A stretch of DNA of 64,000 nt, taken from JBQLZQ01 sp052168355 (GTDB taxonomy: Bacteria; Pseudomonadota; Alphaproteobacteria; DSM-16000; Inquilinaceae). The stretch spans positions 22,497 to 86,496 of the forward strand of contig JBQLZQ010000022.1 of NCBI GenBank assembly GCA_052168355.1, given 5' to 3'. The notes under the pieces were generated by a model. That model saw only the letters and a list, made by a program, of their open reading frames with translations, made no database searches and had not been told where the DNA came from. Below, piece by piece: positions 24,680-33,429 of the stretch (its first letter is position 1; each line of letters starts with the position of its first letter). Position numbers and translations under genes: made by a program.

Positions 24680-25534
24680 TCAGCGGAACAGCATCACCGG
24701 GATCTTGCACGACCGGATCATCTCGGTCGTCGTCGAGCCGATGATCAGGCTGCGGATGCGCGAATGGCCATAGGCGCCCATGACCAGCAGGTCGATGCCG
24801 TCGGCCTCCACCCGCTCGGATATCACCTTGTCGGCCTGGCCCGGTCGAATATCGGTCTGGACCGTGTATCCGGCGTTCTTGAGAGCGCCGGCCGCGGCGT
24901 CCAGCCGCGACCGGATATCGGCCGTGTCCGAACCGACCGTCAGCAACCGGCAGTCGAGCCCCGCGAAGACGGGGCTGCCCGCCACATGCTCGACCGCCTT
25001 CATGGCGCTGGAGCCGCCGTCGAAGGCAACGAGAAAGCGGTTGATCGGTCTGAACGCGCGCGCGGCGACCAGCACCGGCTTGTGGCTGGAGCGGACCACG
25101 CGTTCCAGGTTCGATCCCAGGTGCAGCTTGGCGAAATCGGCGGCCTCGCCGCGCTTGCCGATGACGATCACCGCGGCGTCCGCCTCGAATTCCTGGACGG
25201 TCTCGATTAAGTCGCCGTTCCTCAGCTTGACGGAAACGTCGGCGATGCCGGCTTCCATCAGCCGGGCCCTGGCCTCGTCCAGCATCACCCGGCCGCGCTT
25301 CTGGCCCAGCTTGGCCTTCTGCGCGTCCAGGCTGGCCAGCTCAGCCAACAGGCTGTCGCGGGCGTCGACGTTGAGGTTGCCGCTGAGATTGACCGGGGCG
25401 CTCGACGCGTCGCGGCGGCCCAGGACGTGCAGAACCTCGACCGATCCATCGATGCGCCCGGCCATCCAGGCCGCGTGGTCGCAGACGCTCTGCGAATAGA
25501 TCGATCCGTCGATCAGCGCCATTATCATGGTCAT
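24680..25534 (-). CDS. Tandem-domain universal stress protein
   Basis: About 284 residues, two Usp folds. Each carries a nucleotide-binding pattern: VIVIGKRGEAADFAKLHLGSN in the first and VMGAYGHSRIRSLIIGSTT in the second (G-x2-G-x9-GS/T), so ATP binding is likely at least in the second. The start MTMIMALIDGS follows GGAGG by 8 bases. It lies 14 bases after the SulP gene, in one operon. UspA-SulP pairs occur in other bacteria, where a regulatory role on the transporter is suspected. Confidence 0.9.
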   Translation of the reverse strand: MTMIMALIDGSIYSQSVCDHAAWMAGRIDGSVEVLHVLGRRDASSAPVNLSGNLNVDARDSLLAELASLDAQKAKLGQKRGRVMLDEARARLMEAGIADVSVKLRNGDLIETVQEFEADAAVIVIGKRGEAADFAKLHLGSNLERVVRSSHKPVLVAARAFRPINRFLVAFDGGSSAMKAVEHVAGSPVFAGLDCRLLTVGSDTADIRSRLDAAAGALKNAGYTVQTDIRPGQADKVISERVEADGIDLLVMGAYGHSRIRSLIIGSTTTEMIRSCKIPVMLFR

Positions 25535-25548
25535 GGTCGGTCCTCCCA

Positions 25549-27036
25549 CTAATGGCCCATCAGGCGCTCCAAGGCGCCGGGCTTATCGTGAATGGCAAGC
25601 CTGTCGACGATGGTCTCGCTTGCCTTGTTCAGACCGACGATGTCGACCTCGGCTCCTTCGCGCCGGAACTTCAGCACCACGGTGTCCAGCGCGGCGACGC
25701 TTGAGATATCCCAGATATGCGCGCGGGACACGTCGATCGTCACCTTCTCCAGCGCCTCCTTGAAATCGAACGCGGCCAGGAAATCGTCCACGGAGGCAAA
25801 GAACACCTGCCCTTCCACCACATAGGTCCGGGCGGTGCCGTCCTCCGACAGGACCGAGGTCAGACGGAAGATCTGGGCGATCTTCCACGCGAAGAAAATG
25901 CCCGACAGCAGCACGCCCACCAGCACGCCGATGGCCAGGTTGTGGGTCGCGACCACCACCACAACGGTGGCCAGCATGACCACCGAGGAACTGCGCGGGT
26001 GGATTCTCAGATCCTTGATTGACGACCAGCTGAACGTGCCGACCGAGACCATGATCATGATCGCGACCAGGGCCGCCATCGGGATGCGGCTGACCCAATC
26101 GCCGATGCCGACGCACAGGATCAACAGAAAGATGCCGGCGCAGAAGGTCGACAGCCGGCCCCGCCCGCCGGATTTCACGTTGATCACCGACTGGCCGATC
26201 ATCGCGCACCCCGCCATGCCGCCGATAAAGCCGGTGGCGCAGTTGGCGACGCCCTGCCCGTAGCATTCCCGGGTCTTGTCGCTGGGCGTGTCGGTTAGTT
26301 CGTCGACGATGGACGCCGTCATCAGCGACTCGAGCAACCCCACCACCGCGATCGCCGCCGAATAGGGCAGGATGATCCACAGCGTCTCGAGGGTCAGCGG
26401 AATGTCTGGAAGCAGGAAAATCGGCAGGGTGGAGGGCAGTTCGCCCATGTCGCCGACGGTCCGCAGATCCAGCTTGAGGATCAGGGCGACGGCGGTCAGC
26501 ACGACGATGCAGACCAGCGGCGACGGCACCGCCTTGGTGACGTGCGGGAACAGATAGATGATGGCCAGCCCGCCGGCGACCATCACATAGGTCAGCCACG
26601 GCACGCCGATCAGTTCCGGCAACTGGGCCATGAAGATCAGGATCGCCAGCGCGTTGACGAAGCCGGTCATCACCGACCGCGAGACGAAGCGCATCACGTA
26701 GCTGAGCCGAAGGGCGCCGGCGACGATCTGGAGCACACCGGCCAGAACCGTCGCGGCCAACAGATATTGCAGTCCATGATCCCTGACCAGCGTGACCATC
26801 AGAACCGCGGTCGCGGCGGTGGCGGCGGAGATCATGCCGGGCCGCCCGCCGACGAAGGCGGTGATGACGGCGATGGAGAACGAAGCATAGAGCCCGACCT
26901 TGGGATCGACGCCGGCGATGATCGAAAAGGCGATCGCCTCGGGGATCAGGGCCAGCGCCACGACCAGCCCGGCCAGCACGTCGCCGCGGATGTTGCCCAG
27001 CCATTCGACCCGGAGTTTCGACAGGGAAAGGCGCAT
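25549..27036 (-). CDS. SulP family anion transporter with STAS domain
   Basis: A 495-residue inner-membrane transporter: about 10-14 hydrophobic segments from residue 18 to about 390 (GDVLAGLVVALALIPEAIAFSIIAGVDPKVGLYASF is the family signature near the N-terminus), then a cytoplasmic STAS domain (about 400-495, ISSVAALDTVVLKFRREGAEVDIVGLN). SulP proteins carry sulfate, bicarbonate or dicarboxylates. There is no fused carbonic anhydrase, and the UspA partner gives no substrate. The 260 bases upstream hold no gene I can support. Confidence 0.92.
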   Translation of the reverse strand: MRLSLSKLRVEWLGNIRGDVLAGLVVALALIPEAIAFSIIAGVDPKVGLYASFSIAVITAFVGGRPGMISAATAATAVLMVTLVRDHGLQYLLAATVLAGVLQIVAGALRLSYVMRFVSRSVMTGFVNALAILIFMAQLPELIGVPWLTYVMVAGGLAIIYLFPHVTKAVPSPLVCIVVLTAVALILKLDLRTVGDMGELPSTLPIFLLPDIPLTLETLWIILPYSAAIAVVGLLESLMTASIVDELTDTPSDKTRECYGQGVANCATGFIGGMAGCAMIGQSVINVKSGGRGRLSTFCAGIFLLILCVGIGDWVSRIPMAALVAIMIMVSVGTFSWSSIKDLRIHPRSSSVVMLATVVVVVATHNLAIGVLVGVLLSGIFFAWKIAQIFRLTSVLSEDGTARTYVVEGQVFFASVDDFLAAFDFKEALEKVTIDVSRAHIWDISSVAALDTVVLKFRREGAEVDIVGLNKASETIVDRLAIHDKPGALERLMGH

Positions 27037-27297
27037 TCGACTTGTACTCCGTATGGACGCGGCCGTGGCGACGGCTCACGCAAACGAGATCCATGGATGG
27101 TCTGAGGAAAATATCGGCGGTCGCACCGACCAGGGGACCGACGCCGCCCAATGTCTGAATCGCAACATTGGGCGCCCGATGCTGCATCGCAGCATTTGAC
27201 AAAGGAGTACCGTCAAACCGACCCGAAAACAAGCCTTTTGGCCGGACGGACCGTGGCTGCGGGGCGGTTTGCCGGTACCCGCCGGCGCCCCGCGTGC

Positions 27298-28515
27298 CTA
27301 TTCGGCCGGCACCGACGCGGCGACGGGCGCGCTACCCGGCCCCCGATCCCGCGGCAGGGCCAGCGCCGCCAGCCAGGCGATCAGCCCGGCCGCCGACAGC
27401 ACCATCAACAGCAGCGTGAACGCGCCCGTCCAGCCATAGGTCACGGCGACCAACTGGACCGCCAGCGGCCCGACCCCGAAGGCCAGCACGAACTTGGCGC
27501 CATAGGCCAGGCCCCTGTGACGGGCCGGCGTATAGCGCGCCAGCAGCATGTTTTCGGCCGGCATGATGCCGTTGCCGATGAACACGACCAACGTCACCAC
27601 CAGCAGCAGGGGCGCGTCGGCCAGCGACGCCGCCACCCCCAACAGCACGAACTGCAGCAGCAGGCCGACGGCGTAGGTCTGCTTCAGGGGAAACCGGTCG
27701 GCCATGCGGCCGCCGAAATACTGCGACAGCGCGGCGATCAGATAAACCAGGGTGACCAGCCCGCCGATCCCTAGAACGCTGCCGCCGACCAGCCCGGTCA
27801 TCTGGGCCTCGAACCATTTCGGCATGGCCACCTGGAGGCCGTTGAACAAAAGCCCGCCCACGACCATGGTCACCGACAGGATGACGAAGGTGCGGATCAT
27901 GGCGCCCCGGCCGCTCGGGCGCGATTCCGCCGGGGCGACATCGCCGTCGGGATCGACGATCCATCCCAGCACCAGGCAGGCGGTCAGCGCCAGGCCGGTG
28001 GCGATGGACACCGCGCCGGGAATCAGAAAGGCGGCGCGCCAGTCGATGATGTCGGTCAGGGTCGCGGCGATCACCGCCGCCAGCGCCACGCCGATGCCGC
28101 CAAAGATGCCCAGCACGCCGATGGCCGCGCCGCGACGGGTGGCGTGGCGCACCACCCAGGACATGCCGACCGGGTGGAAGATCGAGGCGCCGAGACCCAG
28201 CGTGGCAAGACCTATGGTCAGGGATGTCGGCCCGTCAGCCAGACCGGCGCCGACCGCGCCACCGCCGGTGATCAGAAAAAAGGCGACCATCATCCAGCTT
28301 TCCCGCCAGCGGTCGCCCAGCCAACCGGCCAGCGGCGCCCCCAGGCCGATCAGCAGGCTGCCGATGGTCCACAGCCGGATCAGGTCCTCGTAGGGCATCT
28401 GCCACGCCCGCTCCAAACCCAACACCACGGTCAGGTAAAGGGCGGTAAGCACATGCATGTAGGTATGCCCGGCGCAGGCGAAGCCGATGGCGAGACGGGA
28501 CGAATGCCGATGCAT
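27298..28515 (-). CDS. Major facilitator superfamily transporter
   Basis: A 405-residue, 12-helix MFS protein. It begins MHRHSSRLAIGFACAGHTYMHVL and has the loop 2-3 motif GAPLAGWLGDRWRESW; the second half has FGGRMADRFPLKQ in the equivalent loop. LGIFGGIGVALAAVIAATLTDIIDWRAAFLIPG marks helices 4-5. It lies 74 bases after the sugar permease gene on the same strand and may be transcribed with it. The substrate is unknown; it could be an efflux system. Confidence 0.85.
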   Translation of the reverse strand: MHRHSSRLAIGFACAGHTYMHVLTALYLTVVLGLERAWQMPYEDLIRLWTIGSLLIGLGAPLAGWLGDRWRESWMMVAFFLITGGGAVGAGLADGPTSLTIGLATLGLGASIFHPVGMSWVVRHATRRGAAIGVLGIFGGIGVALAAVIAATLTDIIDWRAAFLIPGAVSIATGLALTACLVLGWIVDPDGDVAPAESRPSGRGAMIRTFVILSVTMVVGGLLFNGLQVAMPKWFEAQMTGLVGGSVLGIGGLVTLVYLIAALSQYFGGRMADRFPLKQTYAVGLLLQFVLLGVAASLADAPLLLVVTLVVFIGNGIMPAENMLLARYTPARHRGLAYGAKFVLAFGVGPLAVQLVAVTYGWTGAFTLLLMVLSAAGLIAWLAALALPRDRGPGSAPVAASVPAE

Positions 28516-28589
28516 GTCGGGCGGTATCCAGGCGCAAGGCGGTGGGTGGAAACGTCAGAATGCCACAGACATGCCGGCCCGGGCGACCC

Positions 28590-29612
28590 TCAATCCGTCT
28601 TGGCGCCGTTTTCCCGGAGCACCTGCGCATAGACGTTGACCACCAGGGCCAGCAGCAGGATCAGGCCGCGGATCAGGATCTTGAGGAAGCTGTCGATCTG
28701 GATATGGTCCAGGCCGTTGTTCAGCACGCCGAGAACCAGCAGCCCGATGATGGTGTTGCCGATGCCCCCCCGGCCGCCGAACAGGCTGGTTCCGCCGACC
28801 ACGACGGCGGCGATGGCGTCCAGAAGGAACGTATCGAACTGGTTCTGCTGGGCCGAGCCGAAATAGGCCACGCCCAACATGCCGGCGATCCCCGAGCACA
28901 TGGCCGAAATGATCAACACGGCGGCGATGATCATCTTGACGTTGACGCCGGAATACTCGGCGGCCTCGCGGTTTCCCCCGACCATGTAGACGTAACGCCC
29001 GAAGCGCGTGTAGGTCAGCACGAAATGGGATACCGCCAGGAAGAGCAGGCAGACGATGATCGTCCAGCGGACGCCGAAGATCGACCCCGACCCCAGGAAG
29101 GTCACGATGTCGGGGTACGAATAGGCGATCTGGCCGCGCACCAGCAGTGCCGACACGCCGTTGGCGATCTGCATGACGGCCAGTGTCATGATGAAGGACG
29201 GAATGCCGATGCGCGTCACGCCAAACGCCGTCAGGGCGCCGAAGGCAAAGGCGCTGGCCAGGGTCAGGACCACGGCCAGGATCCCGTTGAGCGGCAGGTT
29301 GGCGATATTCACATAGTCCGGCTGGAGCGTGAAATAGGCCACCGTGATGCCGATCGCGTTGGCGATGGCGGCGACCGAAAGGTCGATCTCGGCCGTCAGG
29401 ATCACAAAGGTCAGCCCGACCGCGATGATCCCCGTCAGCGACACCTGGGACAGGATGTTCATCGCGTTGCGGAAAGTGAAGAACGACGAACTGGCCATCG
29501 AAAAGAAGATGATCAGCACCAGAAGCGTGAAGACCGGCGCGATGTTGCGCAGCTGGTCGGCGAGAAAAGGGCGCAGGCGGCCGCCTGATCTCACGTCTTC
29601 GCTGTTATCCAC
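28590..29612 (-). CDS. Sugar ABC transporter permease (RbsC-like)
   Basis: A 340-residue BPD_transp_2 permease. Visible are GLTFVILTAEIDLSVAAIAN, the coupling loop VYMVGGNREAAEYSGVNVK and AVVVGGTSLFGGRGGIGNT. It matches the ATPase at 30460 and the binding protein at 32006, but soxR and a divergent small gene lie between the ATPase and this permease. It is probably transcribed from the soxR promoter or by read-through. A single permease suits a homodimeric CUT2 importer. Confidence 0.9.
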   Translation of the reverse strand: MDNSEDVRSGGRLRPFLADQLRNIAPVFTLLVLIIFFSMASSSFFTFRNAMNILSQVSLTGIIAVGLTFVILTAEIDLSVAAIANAIGITVAYFTLQPDYVNIANLPLNGILAVVLTLASAFAFGALTAFGVTRIGIPSFIMTLAVMQIANGVSALLVRGQIAYSYPDIVTFLGSGSIFGVRWTIIVCLLFLAVSHFVLTYTRFGRYVYMVGGNREAAEYSGVNVKMIIAAVLIISAMCSGIAGMLGVAYFGSAQQNQFDTFLLDAIAAVVVGGTSLFGGRGGIGNTIIGLLVLGVLNNGLDHIQIDSFLKILIRGLILLLALVVNVYAQVLRENGAKTD

Positions 29613-29652
29613 GGCAATCGTTCCTGTTCAGTCGGAAGGTCTCGTTGAACTT

Positions 29653-30114
29653 TCAAGAGTTTGAAAACAGATCATTTTTGAACCAGCGGCGTGGCCCGCT
29701 TCCCTCACGGCCCAACTGGTCCTGGGGATTGTAGAGAGGACACTTGGCAAGCGAGAGGCAGCCGCATCCGATGCAGTGGTTGAGCTGCGTTTGGAGCAGT
29801 CTCAAAAGCCGGATGCGTTCTTCCAGGGCATCGCTCCATGACCGCGACATCCGGTCCCACTCCCGCGCCGACAGCTTCTTGTCCTTCGGCAGCGTCGCCA
29901 GTGTTCGCTTGATGTCCGCCAGGCTGAGACCGACCGACTGCGCCACTTTTATCACCGCCACGTACCGTAGCATCAGCCGATCGTAGCGCCGGTGATTGGC
30001 CGAATTCCGCCAGCCCCGGATCAGACCCTCCGACTCGTAGAAATGAAGCGTCGACACCGGAACGCCCGACCGTTCGGAAAGCTGCCCCACGCTTAACTCC
30101 TTGGAGATGCTCAC
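29653..30114 (-). CDS. soxR: Redox-sensing MerR-family activator SoxR
   Basis: A 153-residue protein with the MerR DNA-binding domain (SVGQLSERSGVPVSTLHFYESEGLI) and the [2Fe-2S] cluster cysteines C114-x2-C117-x-C119-x5-C125 (CIGCGCLSLAKC), the exact SoxR spacing. Oxidation of the cluster by redox-cycling compounds switches SoxR to an activator. The start is a GTG after AAGGAAAAGG. A canonical SoxR box begins 15 bases upstream and points away, towards the small gene at 30197. No soxS is present, as usual outside enterics. Confidence 0.95.
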   Translation of the reverse strand: MSISKELSVGQLSERSGVPVSTLHFYESEGLIRGWRNSANHRRYDRLMLRYVAVIKVAQSVGLSLADIKRTLATLPKDKKLSAREWDRMSRSWSDALEERIRLLRLLQTQLNHCIGCGCLSLAKCPLYNPQDQLGREGSGPRRWFKNDLFSNS

Positions 30115-30124
30115 AACCTTTTCC

Positions 30125-30155
30125 TTGACCTCAAGTTTACTCGAGGTTTTAGCCT
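30125..30155 (+). promoter_or_regulatory. SoxR-dependent promoter (SoxR box between -35 and -10)
   Basis: CCTCAAGTTTACTCGAGG (30129-30146) matches the SoxR operator CCTCAAGTTAACTTGAGG at 16 of 18 bases. It lies between TTGACC (30125-30130) and TAGCCT (30150-30155). The spacer is 19 bases, the over-long spacing typical of MerR/SoxR-activated promoters, and the direction is plus, away from soxR. Predicted transcription starts near 30162. Confidence 0.85.
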
Positions 30156-30196
30156 AACCGGGATCGGCAATGGCGACAAGATCGGCGAGAACCGAG

Positions 30197-30421
30197 ATGA
30201 CCGGCATTCACCCAAGGCGACGACCGCTCCCGTTCACGCGCCTCCTCCCCGCATGGTTGGGGGTCCTTCTTTTCGGACGGGCCAGGAAGGACCGACGAAA
30301 GGCCTATCCGCCGATCGACTCGCACCTGCTTTCAAGGCACCTGGCACGGGACGTCGGTTTGGCGCGGGACGCCGAACTCCGCCGCGTTCTCGAGGAACGG
30401 CGCCGATACCGCGACCTGTAG
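30197..30421 (+). CDS. Small SoxR-controlled protein, DUF1127-like C-terminus
   Basis: Reading from the ATG at 30197 gives 74 residues (MTGIHPRRRPLPFTRLLPAW); an earlier ATG at 30170 would add 9 residues but lies only about 8 bases after the predicted transcription start. After a short hydrophobic stretch (LLPAWLGVLLFG) comes a basic region and the segment IDSHLLSRHLARDVGLARDAEL, which resembles the L-x-R-x-L-x-D-I/V-G-L core of DUF1127/YjiS small proteins. It is the only gene downstream of the SoxR promoter on this strand. Its end faces the ATPase gene end. The function is unknown; a response to redox-active compounds is inferred from the promoter. Confidence 0.55.
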   Translation: MTGIHPRRRPLPFTRLLPAWLGVLLFGRARKDRRKAYPPIDSHLLSRHLARDVGLARDAELRRVLEERRRYRDL

Positions 30422-30459
30422 GGCACCGCCCCACGGATGCTGTCGAACCGTGTGGGGGT

Positions 30460-31980
30460 TTACGCCGCGGCAAGGAGATCGGACTTCTCAATGCGCCCGG
30501 AGGAAAACTCCCGCTTGATGACGCCCTTCTTCATGACCGCCACGCGGTCGGCCAGGGTCAGGATCGTCTCGGGCTCCGTCGAGAGAACAAGGATGGCGAC
30601 CCCTCGGTCGCGCAGCGATTTGAGGATGCGGATGACATCCTCCTTGGCGCCCACATCCATGCCGCGAGTCGGTTCCGACAGGATGAGGACCTTGGGAAGA
30701 TGCGTCAGCCACTTCGACAGCGCCACCTTCTGCTGATTTCCGCCGGACAGGGATCCCAGCAGGATGTCGGGCCGGGGTGGACGGATCTGGAGATCGGCGG
30801 CGTGGCGCCGGGCGATCTCGCGCTCCTTCGACGGCTTGAGCATCACGCGGTGGATCCGGTCGAGGATGGCGATGGACACGTTCTTGTAGACCGGTTCGGT
30901 CCGGAACAGCATCATCCGCCTGTTTTCCGGCAGAAAGGCGATGCCCGCCCGTCGCGCCGCCGCGGTCGACCGCAGCCGCACGGTCCTGCCGTCCAGGGAC
31001 AGGGTGCCGTGGGTCAGGGGAAGCTTGCCGAACAGCGCCCGCGCCAGTTCCACCTGGCCGCATCCCATAAAGCCGTAGACGCCGGTGATCTCCCCGGCCC
31101 GCAGCGCGATGGAAAACCGGTCGCCGGCGCGGCCGAGGCTTGCGTCGTGCACGGCCATGACCACCGGCCGGCTGTCGTCGCCGGTGAGATTGGCGACCTC
31201 CCCCATATGCAGTTCGGCGGAGCGCCGGCCGATCATGTGGCCGATCAGGGAATCCTTGTCCAAGTTGGTCACCGACTCGGTGATCACCTTGTGGCCGTTG
31301 CGAAACACCGTGACGCGGTCGGACACGGCCAGCACATCGTCGAGAAAATGGGAAATGAAGACGACGCTGCGCCCTTCCTCGCGCAGCTTGCGCAGGACGC
31401 CGAACAGCCGCGCCACCTCCGGCGGCGACAGGGCCGAGGTGGGTTCGTCCAGGATCAGGATCCGGGCACCCGAGAACAGCACCCGCGACAGTTCGACAAG
31501 CTGCTGCAGGCCGACCGGCAGGGCCCCCATCCGGGTCCGCGGATCGATGTCCAGGCCAAGGCTGGAGATCAGCCGCCGCGCGTCCCTGTTCATCCGCGCC
31601 CAATCGATGGTGCCCAGCGGCGTCACCGGATGGGCGCCGAGAAACACATTCTCCGCCACCGTCAGGTCGGACACGACGGACAGTTCCTGATGCACCATGC
31701 CCACGCCCTGGTCGAGCGCGTCGCGGGGCGAATGCAGCCGCACCGCGCGCCCGTCGATTCGCATGGTCCCTTCATACTGGGTGTGTACGCCGGCGATGAT
31801 CTTCATGGTCGTCGACTTGCCGGCGCCGTTCTCGCCCACCAGACCGTGGATCTCGCCCCGGCGCAACGTGAAGTCGACGTCGCGCAACGCCGCCACGCCG
31901 CCGAACGATTTCGAGATGCCGACAAGATCGAGCAGGGGCGCTTCCACGCCCCCGCTCGGATCCGGTGTCCCGGTCGTCAT
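30460..31980 (-). CDS. Sugar ABC transporter ATP-binding protein (RbsA-like)
   Basis: A 506-residue double ATPase of the CUT2 class. Domain one has GENGAGKSTTMKIIAGVHTQYEG, LPVGLQQLVELSRVLF and LILDEPTSALSPPEV. Domain two has GFMGCGQVELARALF (degenerate Walker A), LSGGNQQKVALSKWL and LILSEPTRGMDVGAKED. It lies 25 bases after the binding-protein gene. Its permease partner is displaced to 28590. Confidence 0.93.
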   Translation of the reverse strand: MTTGTPDPSGGVEAPLLDLVGISKSFGGVAALRDVDFTLRRGEIHGLVGENGAGKSTTMKIIAGVHTQYEGTMRIDGRAVRLHSPRDALDQGVGMVHQELSVVSDLTVAENVFLGAHPVTPLGTIDWARMNRDARRLISSLGLDIDPRTRMGALPVGLQQLVELSRVLFSGARILILDEPTSALSPPEVARLFGVLRKLREEGRSVVFISHFLDDVLAVSDRVTVFRNGHKVITESVTNLDKDSLIGHMIGRRSAELHMGEVANLTGDDSRPVVMAVHDASLGRAGDRFSIALRAGEITGVYGFMGCGQVELARALFGKLPLTHGTLSLDGRTVRLRSTAAARRAGIAFLPENRRMMLFRTEPVYKNVSIAILDRIHRVMLKPSKEREIARRHAADLQIRPPRPDILLGSLSGGNQQKVALSKWLTHLPKVLILSEPTRGMDVGAKEDVIRILKSLRDRGVAILVLSTEPETILTLADRVAVMKKGVIKREFSSGRIEKSDLLAAA

Positions 31981-32005
31981 GCGCCGACGGTACGAACGCC
32001 GACGG

Positions 32006-33061
32006 TCAGATCAGGAAATGCTTCTGCAGCCACAAATGACCGGGTGCCGTTTCCTGGGTGATGACCGGGCCGTCGGCCAGGATGTAGGCGGGAATGTCGG
32101 TCCCCGCCTTCTCGCCCCCGGCCACCGCCGCAACGCCCGCCGCCACGGCCCAGCCGTGGATCCGGCAGGACGGATTGCGCACCGTGGCCAGCATCCGTCC
32201 GTCCAGAACCGCATTGACCGCCGGCGGCATGGCATCGACGCCGCCGATGATGATGTCCGTCCGGTTTTTCGACCTCATGACGTTGTGGGCGGCAAGCGCC
32301 ATGTCGTCATTGTGGAAAAAAGCAGCGGCGATGTCGGCGTTCTGGGTCAGGACCGAATCCCAGATGCGTGCCACCTTGGTCACGTCCCAATCGGCCGGCT
32401 GTTCATCGACGACCACGACGTTGGGATAGGACGCCAGAACCTGCTGGAACCCCTTGGCCCGGCCTTGAGCGCCGGAGTGACCGAGCGCGCCCTGGGTCAT
32501 GACCACGCGGCCCTCGCCGTTGATGGCGCTCATCAACTGCTGGGTGACCACCGACCCCATCATGACATTGTCGGGGGCGATGAAGGTGTGGATGGCGATG
32601 GTGCCCGGCGGCGCGATCAACGTGTCCATGGCGATGACCGGGATGCCGGCATCGATCATCCTGTTGACGGGATCCGTCAGCGTGCCAATGCCAAAGCTCT
32701 GGATGGCCACGAAATCCCAGTCCTGAGACGCCATGTTGTCGATCGACGCGCGCTGCTTGGTGGACGAAAGCTCGCCGTCGAACCAGGTGACCTCCACATT
32801 CATCAGGGCGCCCCAGGCCTCGGCCGCCTGCTTGCCCTGGGCGCACCAGGTGGCCTGAAGCCCCGCGTTGGAGAACGCCGCCCTCAGCGGTCTCTCGGAC
32901 TTCTTGAGTTCCTGCGCCATCGCGGGATCGAACCCGGCGCTGGCGAAAAGGGCCGCGCCCAGGGCCGTGGCACCCACGGTGCGAAACACATCGCGGCGGG
33001 TCGCGCCCTGCGCGGCGATTTCGTTCAGGGCGTCGCTGTTGTTCGTCGGTTTCTGTGTCAT
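32006..33061 (-). CDS. Sugar ABC transporter periplasmic binding protein (CUT2)
   Basis: A 351-residue type 1 binding protein. The N-terminus carries a Tat-like signal (ATRRDVFRTVGATALGAALF, cut near AMAQE). The fold shows PLRAAFSNAGLQATWCAQGKQAAEAWG, the hinge TLIAPPGTIAIHTFIAPDNVMMG and FFHNDDMALAAHNVMRS. It differs from the binding protein at 19290, so the two importers should take different ligands. It is first in the operon with the ATPase. The ligand is unknown. Confidence 0.87.
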   Translation of the reverse strand: MTQKPTNNSDALNEIAAQGATRRDVFRTVGATALGAALFASAGFDPAMAQELKKSERPLRAAFSNAGLQATWCAQGKQAAEAWGALMNVEVTWFDGELSSTKQRASIDNMASQDWDFVAIQSFGIGTLTDPVNRMIDAGIPVIAMDTLIAPPGTIAIHTFIAPDNVMMGSVVTQQLMSAINGEGRVVMTQGALGHSGAQGRAKGFQQVLASYPNVVVVDEQPADWDVTKVARIWDSVLTQNADIAAAFFHNDDMALAAHNVMRSKNRTDIIIGGVDAMPPAVNAVLDGRMLATVRNPSCRIHGWAVAAGVAAVAGGEKAGTDIPAYILADGPVITQETAPGHLWLQKHFLI

Positions 33062-33429
33062 CGCGCGCTCACCGTTTCTCAGAAATGGAAACGATAGCGG
33101 CGCGGCGGACGCAATACCGTCCTGGCGATCTTAGATCCATAACTACCTCCCACAATGGAATTACTGGGTTATTTCTACCCTTTGTTCTGGTGAGTCAAAC
33201 GACCACCTAAATCCATTTAAACATCGCCCTCACCGGGGGTCAACGCGGATGTGGGAGCCAAGACCCCGTCCCGCTGTCATCGAATGTTCCTGGAAGCGTC
33301 ATGGATGTGACCCTGGTCGCCACTAATGCTGGCGTCCTGGCCTTCGCTCCGCCGCGCCCTCGGGCAAGCGGAGTCAAGGCGGGTTGAGCCGCTGCTCAGC
33401 ACAGTCAACGAGAATGGGGACCATCGACG
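33062..33429. other. Divergent intergenic region between the CUT2 and ugp operons
   Basis: No gene is supported in these 368 bases. The part near the CUT2 operon (33130-33225) is AT-rich. On the minus strand TTGACT is followed at near-standard distance by TAGAAAT/AATAAC, a possible promoter for the binding-protein gene. A 12-base inverted repeat TAAAT-CC-ATTTA lies at 33208-33219, an operator candidate. GGGGA stands before the ugpB ATG. Confidence 0.4.
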
